Part shown: positions 1 through 5,132 of the stretch, in pieces | Layout: the number at the start of each line of letters is the position of its first letter | Numbering within the stretch: position 1 is the first letter of the stretch | NCBI GenBank assembly: GCA_023511325.1 | Contig: JAIMBU010000297.1 | Location: 1-5,132, forward strand | Direction: 5' to 3' | Length of the DNA stretch: 5,132 bases | From: Gorillibacterium sp. | GTDB lineage: Bacteria > Bacillota > Bacilli > Paenibacillales > NBRC-103111 | Made by a program: the position numbers and the translations under genes | The notes under the pieces: generated by a model | What the model saw: the letters and a program-made list of their open reading frames with translations, nothing else | Told to the model about the DNA's origin: nothing | Databases searched by the model: none

Positions 1-959
1 GTTCACGCAGTATCTCTAAGCGTGGGGATATTATGTTCAGTCCTGCTACGATACGTAATGAAATGTCCGATCTGGAAGAGATGGGTTTTCTCGAACAGCC
101 GCATACCTCTGCTGGCCGGATCCCTTCTAATATGGGCTACCGCTATTATGTTGACCATTTGTTGAAATATGGTGTTTTATCCACTCATGAGCTGGCGGTG
201 ATGCGTTCGTTTTTCACGGAGCGCATGTCACAGATGGAGCAGGTTATCCAGCAGGTGGCGACGATATTATCTGGACTTACCAACTACACTTCTATTGTTC
301 TGGGTCCAGAAGTATTCAATACAAGCCTGAAGCATCTCCAAATCGTGCCGATTAATGAGAAGACAGCCGTAGCGATTATTGTAACCAATACGGGTCAGGT
401 AGAAAATCGCCAGGTGGAAATCCCCGAAGGAATCCCGATGTCTGAGGTTGAGCGAATCGTTAATATGCTCAATGTTAAGCTGCGGGATGTTCCGTTAGTA
501 CATCTTCGGGCGCGACTCTATAGCGAAATTGGCGAAGAGCTTGGCCGTTATGCCAACGGCTGTGAAGAGATGATTAAGCTACTCGAAAGTGTTTTCTTAG
601 AAACCAAGGATGGCGTTGATCGTATATTCCTCAGTGGGGCAACCAACATGCTGAACCAGCCTGAGTTCAAGGACGTAGATAAGGTTAAACATATCTTGGA
701 TCTCTTGGGTGAAACCCCCGTGCTGATGCAGATGTTCTCTACGTTACCCGACGGCATTCAGGTGCGCATCGGTACGGAGAATAAGCATGATGCGATTAAC
801 GATTGCAGCTTGATTACCGCTAGTTATTCCCTTGAAGGACGCAGCATCGGTACGATCGGAATTTTAGGACCAAAGCGAATGGAGTATGCTAAGGTAATGG
901 CGCTCGTCGATCACCTTTCGAAGAACCTTCCCATTCTGCTTGGCCGCTGGTATATTTAA
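1..959 (+). CDS. hrcA: Heat-inducible transcription repressor HrcA (5'-truncated by window edge)
   Basis: HrcA is the DNA-binding repressor that holds class I heat-shock operons off by binding the CIRCE operator. The frame is open from base 3 and reads SRSISKRGDI before the first ATG at base 33, which continues the HrcA winged-helix region. That ATG is therefore an internal methionine, not the start. By comparison with the 343-residue Bacillus subtilis protein, about 25 residues lie upstream of the window; 318 are visible here. Seen in order: the winged helix-turn-helix with SPATIRNEMSDLEEMGFLEQ followed by HTSAGRIPS and GYRYYVDHLL, the central GAF-like domain with its insertion, and a C-terminal segment containing SIGTIGILGPKRMEYAKVM that ends GRWYI before TAA. 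It is the first gene of the hrcA-chaperonin-grpE-dnaK run. No CIRCE inverted repeat is visible in the window; it would be expected upstream of hrcA. No frameshift or damage is seen. Confidence 0.97.
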   Translation, partial: SRSISKRGDIMFSPATIRNEMSDLEEMGFLEQPHTSAGRIPSNMGYRYYVDHLLKYGVLSTHELAVMRSFFTERMSQMEQVIQQVATILSGLTNYTSIVLGPEVFNTSLKHLQIVPINEKTAVAIIVTNTGQVENRQVEIPEGIPMSEVERIVNMLNVKLRDVPLVHLRARLYSEIGEELGRYANGCEEMIKLLESVFLETKDGVDRIFLSGATNMLNQPEFKDVDKVKHILDLLGETPVLMQMFSTLPDGIQVRIGTENKHDAINDCSLITASYSLEGRSIGTIGILGPKRMEYAKVMALVDHLSKNLPILLGRWYI

Positions 960-994
960 ATCCAAGATTCAAGCAGTTCAGTCAAGCTTAGTCG

Positions 995-1000
995 AAAGGA
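995..1000 (+). promoter_or_regulatory. Ribosome binding site of the chaperonin gene
   Basis: AAAGGA lies 10 bases before the ATG at 1011 and supports that start. It is weaker than the sites of grpE and dnaK further down. It sits in the loop of a possible small hairpin, GTCG (991-994) pairing with CGAC (1003-1006), which would leave the site exposed. A 4-bp stem may be chance. The whole hrcA-chaperonin gap (960-1010) shows no terminator. Confidence 0.7.
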
Positions 1001-1010
1001 AACGACATTC

Positions 1011-2558
1011 ATGGATGCAACCACTCTGGGCGGTCATGAAGGCGATGATCGGCATGCCGCACTACTAAATAATGCTGCAGCAATCCGTGCCGTATGCTCG
1101 GCTGTTGAAGGCACGCTTGGTCCCAAAGGTTTGGACACGATGCTGGTAGGTGGGCAAGGCGATGTTCTGATTACTAATGATGGGGTTACCATCCTGGAGA
1201 AAATGGATGTCTCACATCCTGCCGCTCGCTTGCTCGTTCAAGTCGCACGTTCACAGCAGTCTGAGGTTGGGGATGGAACGACAACAGCAACCGTACTCGC
1301 TGGAGCCATGGTTGCCGAGGGTGCGGCCATGGTGATCAAAGGTGTTCCTGTCGCTAAAGTGGTGGCAGGCATTGAAGAAGGGACGCGGATTGCGGCTGAG
1401 TATCTCACTGCAATTGCCCACCCGATCGACGGTCTTGATGATCCCATGCTTTATCAGATCGCCTACATAGCTGGACGAGAGCATGCTGACCTTGCTCAGC
1501 TTGTTCTCCAGGGAGCAAGGCTTATCGGTTGGCAACGCTTGGCAGATGAGAGCTTTCGCTTCCCGGATGCGGTGACAGCGTTAGATAAAGGGCAGAATGA
1601 AGTTTATCCTGGGTTATTTCTTGCAAGAAAACCAGCAGCCGGTTTCTTCGATCGCGAGGAAGCCTCTGGTACGGGTGTGCTTATTCTGATGGATGCTTTA
1701 GAGCCGGAGAAGCCAGCAGATGAAGCGTTAGTTACCGAAGCGGGCTTCCGCGAATATACAGCGTCACGTGAACGTTTCCGCAGTGAACTCGAACGCTTGG
1801 CGGAGCTTGGCATCGGCTTGATTGCCGCCGATCGCGGTGTCGACGCGGAAGCGGAGCAATTCTGCGCGGACCGCGGCATCATGGTGTTGCCGCGCTTGCC
1901 GCGCCACGACCTGCTGCGCTTGCGCGAGTTCACCGGCGCGGTGCCCTTGCGCCGTGCTGCGCTCGCCAAGCCCGCGGCCGAGCTGGCCCGCGCGCTCGGC
2001 CGCTGCCGCGCGGTCTACGACGCGCCGCTTGGGCGCGTGCGCATCAGCGACGGCGGCGGCCGCTCTGCGGTGGCCGTGGCCGTCGGCGGCAGCACCCGCG
2101 AGCTCGCGGGTGAGCGCACGCGCATCGCGGCGGACGCCGCTGCGGCCGTGCAGGCCGCCGTGCGCGGCGGCTATGTCGCGGGCGGCGGTGCCGCTGAGCT
2201 AGCCGCCGCCCGCGAGCTTGAGCGCTGCCGCGAAACCGTCAAGGGCCTCGAGGGCTTTGGCATCGCGGTCGTTGCCGAGGCCTTGCGGCGGCCGCTGGCC
2301 CAAATCGTCGTCAACGCCGGCTTTAATCCGCTGGAGAAGGTGGAGCAGGCGAAAGCAGCCGGGGCTCTTGGCGACAGCACTTCGATTGCAATCGATTGTG
2401 ACACGGGAGAATTGATTGATATGATCCAGCATCATATCATCGATCCGTTAACCGTTAAGCTTCATGCCGTGCAAACAGCGGGTGAAGTAGCTGCTGCTGT
2501 GCTGCGTATCCGCACTGTGATTAAAATGCGGCAGGATAGTGAGCCAAGCAGTCATTAA
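1011..2558 (+). CDS. Group II/III (archaeal-like, thermosome-type) chaperonin in the dnaK operon
   Basis: This 515-residue ATP-driven ring chaperonin resembles thermosome/TCP-1 subunits, not GroEL. Seen: first equatorial domain with GPKGLD (37-42), TNDGVTIL (55-62) and the ATPase motif GDGTTTA (87-93, Asp88). The apical domain (about 195-350) carries a charged helical stretch (about 230-268) with the length of the thermosome helical protrusion, a built-in lid absent from GroEL. GGST (359-362), the likely catalytic Asp375 and VAGGG (389-393) follow. The last equatorial part has NAGFNPLE (435-442), IIDPLTVK (476-483) and LRI (498-500). The GroEL GGM tail is absent. Known of the family: such genes in Firmicute dnaK operons are called group III chaperonins and fold proteins without GroES. 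Context: 51 bases after hrcA and 43 before grpE, so probably heat-induced with them. Odd: codons about 264-440 are very GC-rich while the flanks are ordinary. The GroEL-or-thermosome choice is clear; the exact subgroup is inferred. Confidence 0.93.
   Translation: MDATTLGGHEGDDRHAALLNNAAAIRAVCSAVEGTLGPKGLDTMLVGGQGDVLITNDGVTILEKMDVSHPAARLLVQVARSQQSEVGDGTTTATVLAGAMVAEGAAMVIKGVPVAKVVAGIEEGTRIAAEYLTAIAHPIDGLDDPMLYQIAYIAGREHADLAQLVLQGARLIGWQRLADESFRFPDAVTALDKGQNEVYPGLFLARKPAAGFFDREEASGTGVLILMDALEPEKPADEALVTEAGFREYTASRERFRSELERLAELGIGLIAADRGVDAEAEQFCADRGIMVLPRLPRHDLLRLREFTGAVPLRRAALAKPAAELARALGRCRAVYDAPLGRVRISDGGGRSAVAVAVGGSTRELAGERTRIAADAAAAVQAAVRGGYVAGGGAAELAAARELERCRETVKGLEGFGIAVVAEALRRPLAQIVVNAGFNPLEKVEQAKAAGALGDSTSIAIDCDTGELIDMIQHHIIDPLTVKLHAVQTAGEVAAAVLRIRTVIKMRQDSEPSSH
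1974..2003 (+). repeat. Inverted repeat with 10-bp arms inside the chaperonin gene
   Basis: GCGGCCGAGC (1974-1983) is the exact reverse complement of GCTCGGCCGC (1994-2003), with a 10-base loop between them. No run of T follows, so it is not a standard intrinsic terminator. It lies in about 80% G+C sequence, which raises the chance of such a match arising from coding constraints alone. Confidence 0.6.
2176..2215 (+). repeat. Inverted repeat with 13-bp arms inside the chaperonin gene
   Basis: TCGCGGGCGGCGG (2176-2188) is the exact reverse complement of CCGCCGCCCGCGA (2203-2215), separated by 14 bases; T2189 and G2202 could add a wobble pair in RNA. It encodes the conserved VAGGG turn and the Ala-rich helix after it (about residues 389-402). 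There is no following T run, so it is not a canonical terminator. A stem this GC-rich could slow ribosomes or RNA polymerase within the gene just before grpE; that is inference. Composition bias may explain part of it. Confidence 0.65.
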
Positions 2559-2584
2559 GTACTTCATAATCAATTGAACCTGTT

Positions 2585-2594
2585 AAGGAGGTGA
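2585..2594 (+). promoter_or_regulatory. Strong ribosome binding site of grpE, deciding a GTG start
   Basis: AAGGAGGTGA matches the anti-Shine-Dalgarno end of 16S rRNA over ten bases and ends seven bases before the GTG at 2602. No in-frame ATG stands in a comparable place, so GTG is chosen as the start. The near-perfect match probably compensates for the weaker initiator codon. The 43-base gap (2559-2601) holds no terminator. Confidence 0.88.
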
Positions 2595-2601
2595 ACTATA
2601 C

Positions 2602-3189
2602 GTGAAACGCAAAGATAGCCAACAGACGAATAGTGATGAGATCGTGCAAGAAGCTTCTGAACAGCAGGAGGCGATGAACACAGATGAGGGTGAAGTTATC
2701 CAAGCAGATTTTGCTGCTGCTGAAGAGCTCATCACTCCACAGAGTGAACTCGACCAAGTGCGTCAGGAATTAAAGGAAACGCAAGAGCGCGTTCTGCGTG
2801 GCCAAGCGGATTTTGATAATTTCCGTCGGAGGACCCGCCAGGATAAAGAAGAGTTCGCCAAATATGCCTCATCCAAGGTGATCACGGGTATACTCCCCGT
2901 TGTCGACAATTTCGAGCGTGCTTTGAGCACGAGTCGGGAAACACAAGACTTTGATTCTCTGTTCAAGGGAGTCGAGATGATTTTCCGGCAGTTGGAGCAG
3001 CTTTTGGAGCAAGAAGGCGTTAAATCCATGGATACCGTGGGCCAACCGTTTAATCCAGAGCTTCACCAAGCGATCATGCAAGTGGAATCCGCTGAGCATG
3101 AAGAAGGAATTGTTGTGGAGGAAATTGTTAAGGGCTATGTGCTTCGAGATAAAATTCTTCGTCCTGCCATGGTTAAAGTAAGCTCTTGA
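2602..3189 (+). CDS. grpE: Nucleotide exchange factor GrpE (Hsp70 cofactor)
   Basis: GrpE is the cytoplasmic dimer that releases ADP from DnaK and so resets the Hsp70 cycle. The 195-residue product is of usual length. Seen in order: an acidic, Gln-rich, probably disordered N-terminus (1-45); a long helix suited to the dimer coiled coil (about 46-90) containing RGQADFDNFRRR; the four-helix-bundle region with ILPVVDNFERAL (97-108) and FKGVEMIFRQLEQLL (121-135); then the beta-wing domain that contacts DnaK, with VGQPFNPELHQA (146-157) and GYVLRDKILRPAMVKV (178-193). The GTG start is set by the strong ribosome binding site upstream. It sits between the chaperonin and dnaK genes, the usual grpE-dnaK order of Firmicutes, and base composition is ordinary for the window. 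Nothing is missing or broken. Confidence 0.97.
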   Translation: MKRKDSQQTNSDEIVQEASEQQEAMNTDEGEVIQADFAAAEELITPQSELDQVRQELKETQERVLRGQADFDNFRRRTRQDKEEFAKYASSKVITGILPVVDNFERALSTSRETQDFDSLFKGVEMIFRQLEQLLEQEGVKSMDTVGQPFNPELHQAIMQVESAEHEEGIVVEEIVKGYVLRDKILRPAMVKVSS

Positions 3190-3234
3190 TCCTAGCAAGC
3201 ATGAAGACCTCAGCATCGAATTAAAAATTGTTGG

Positions 3235-3262
3235 TAATGATTCACCATTAATGATTGACCAT
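3235..3262 (+). repeat. Tandem 14-base direct repeat in the grpE-dnaK gap
   Basis: TAATGATTCACCAT (3235-3248) is followed at once by TAATGATTGACCAT (3249-3262), matching at 13 of 14 positions. It lies in the 107-base non-coding gap (3190-3296), the longest in this operon, about 20 bases before the dnaK ribosome binding site. Each unit carries AATG and CATT, which could pair weakly. A recent slip duplication is the simplest reading; a pair of regulator or RNA-processing sites is possible but unsupported. The rest of the gap shows no T-tailed hairpin terminator. Confidence 0.75.
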
Positions 3263-3272
3263 TCCACTGTAA

Positions 3273-5132
<1,860 letters not shown>

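Larger units (their letters stand above)
1801..2340 (+). other. GC-rich island inside the chaperonin gene
   Basis: Hand counts per 60-base line give 47% G+C at 1681-1740, 57% at 1741, 65% at 1801, 72% at 1861, 78% at 1921, 82% for each of the three lines 1981-2160, 78% at 2161, 68% at 2221, 65% at 2281, 58% at 2341 and 42% at 2401. About 72 of the 81 codons from 1980 to 2222 end in G or C, against 11 of the first 30 codons of the same gene. The island covers the second half of the apical domain, the returning intermediate segment and the start of the second equatorial segment. The frame stays open and the conserved GGST, Asp375 and AGGG residues are in place, so the protein appears functional. 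Recombination with a GC-rich homologue, or local GC-biased change, could explain it. Confidence 0.85.

Noticed and set aside
960..1010. CIRCE operator or terminator between hrcA and the chaperonin gene
   Set aside because: Neither the TTAGCACTC arm nor its partner is present here or elsewhere in the window, and no stem with a T run is found. The operator is expected upstream of hrcA, outside the window.
1887..1904. Tandem 9-base repeat TTGCCGCGC giving Leu-Pro-Arg twice
   Set aside because: The protein length here matches the thermosome segment by eye, so it is not an insertion. Short codon repeats are expected in such GC-rich sequence.
1604..1969. Antisense open frame of 121 codons
   Set aside because: It mirrors the chaperonin gene, is rich in Ser/Arg/Ala without recognisable motifs, and has no ribosome binding site I can support.
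1822..2202. Open frame of 126 codons on the + strand overlapping the chaperonin gene
   Set aside because: Its low-complexity Arg/Ala/Ser-rich translation and position exactly over the GC-rich island show it is open only because stop codons are rare at about 80% G+C. The overlapping frame has conserved chaperonin motifs.
1011..2558. Annotation of this gene as groEL
   Set aside because: The motifs are in group II wording, the apical lid protrusion is present, the GGM tail is absent and no groES lies next to it.

Overview
The window is one uninterrupted, co-directional (+ strand) heat-shock operon: hrcA (5' end cut off) - a group II/III (archaeal-like) chaperonin - grpE - dnaK (cut off at, or a few bases before, its stop codon). 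The DnaK sequence, with the compact Gram-positive form of the ATPase domain, a length of 612 residues and the C-terminal signature [15 protein letters not shown], together with strong AGGAGG-type ribosome binding sites and the hrcA-grpE-dnaK order, points to a Firmicute. The overall wording of DnaK and GrpE looks most like Paenibacillaceae (Paenibacillus/Cohnella type). That family assignment is from memory of the protein family, not from a search.

Layout: 1-959 encodes all but about the first 25 residues of the HrcA repressor. A 51-base gap with a ribosome binding site follows. At 1011-2558 lies a 515-residue chaperonin that is not GroEL. It has the [14 protein letters not shown] and GDGTTTA ATP-site motifs in their group II wording and a GroEL-absent helical protrusion in the apical domain, which serves as a built-in lid in this class. 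After 43 bases comes grpE (2602-3189, GTG start with a near-perfect Shine-Dalgarno), then a 107-base gap holding a tandem 14-base repeat, then dnaK (3297 to the window end). I see no terminator or convincing internal promoter, so the genes are probably co-transcribed from a promoter upstream of the window, where a CIRCE operator for HrcA would be expected.

How they work together: HrcA represses the operon. DnaK and its nucleotide-exchange factor GrpE (with DnaJ, presumably just downstream) hold and release unfolded chains. The chaperonin offers a closed folding chamber without a GroES-type lid. Archaeal-like chaperonins inside Firmicute dnaK operons have been described as group III chaperonins, so this is a known but uncommon arrangement rather than a new system.

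The least explained feature is a GC-rich island inside the chaperonin gene. Bases 1861-2220 are about 79% G+C by hand count, against roughly 40-60% in the lines on either side. The reading frame stays open and the active-site residues are conserved throughout. The island also contains two perfect GC-rich inverted repeats (13-bp and 10-bp arms).
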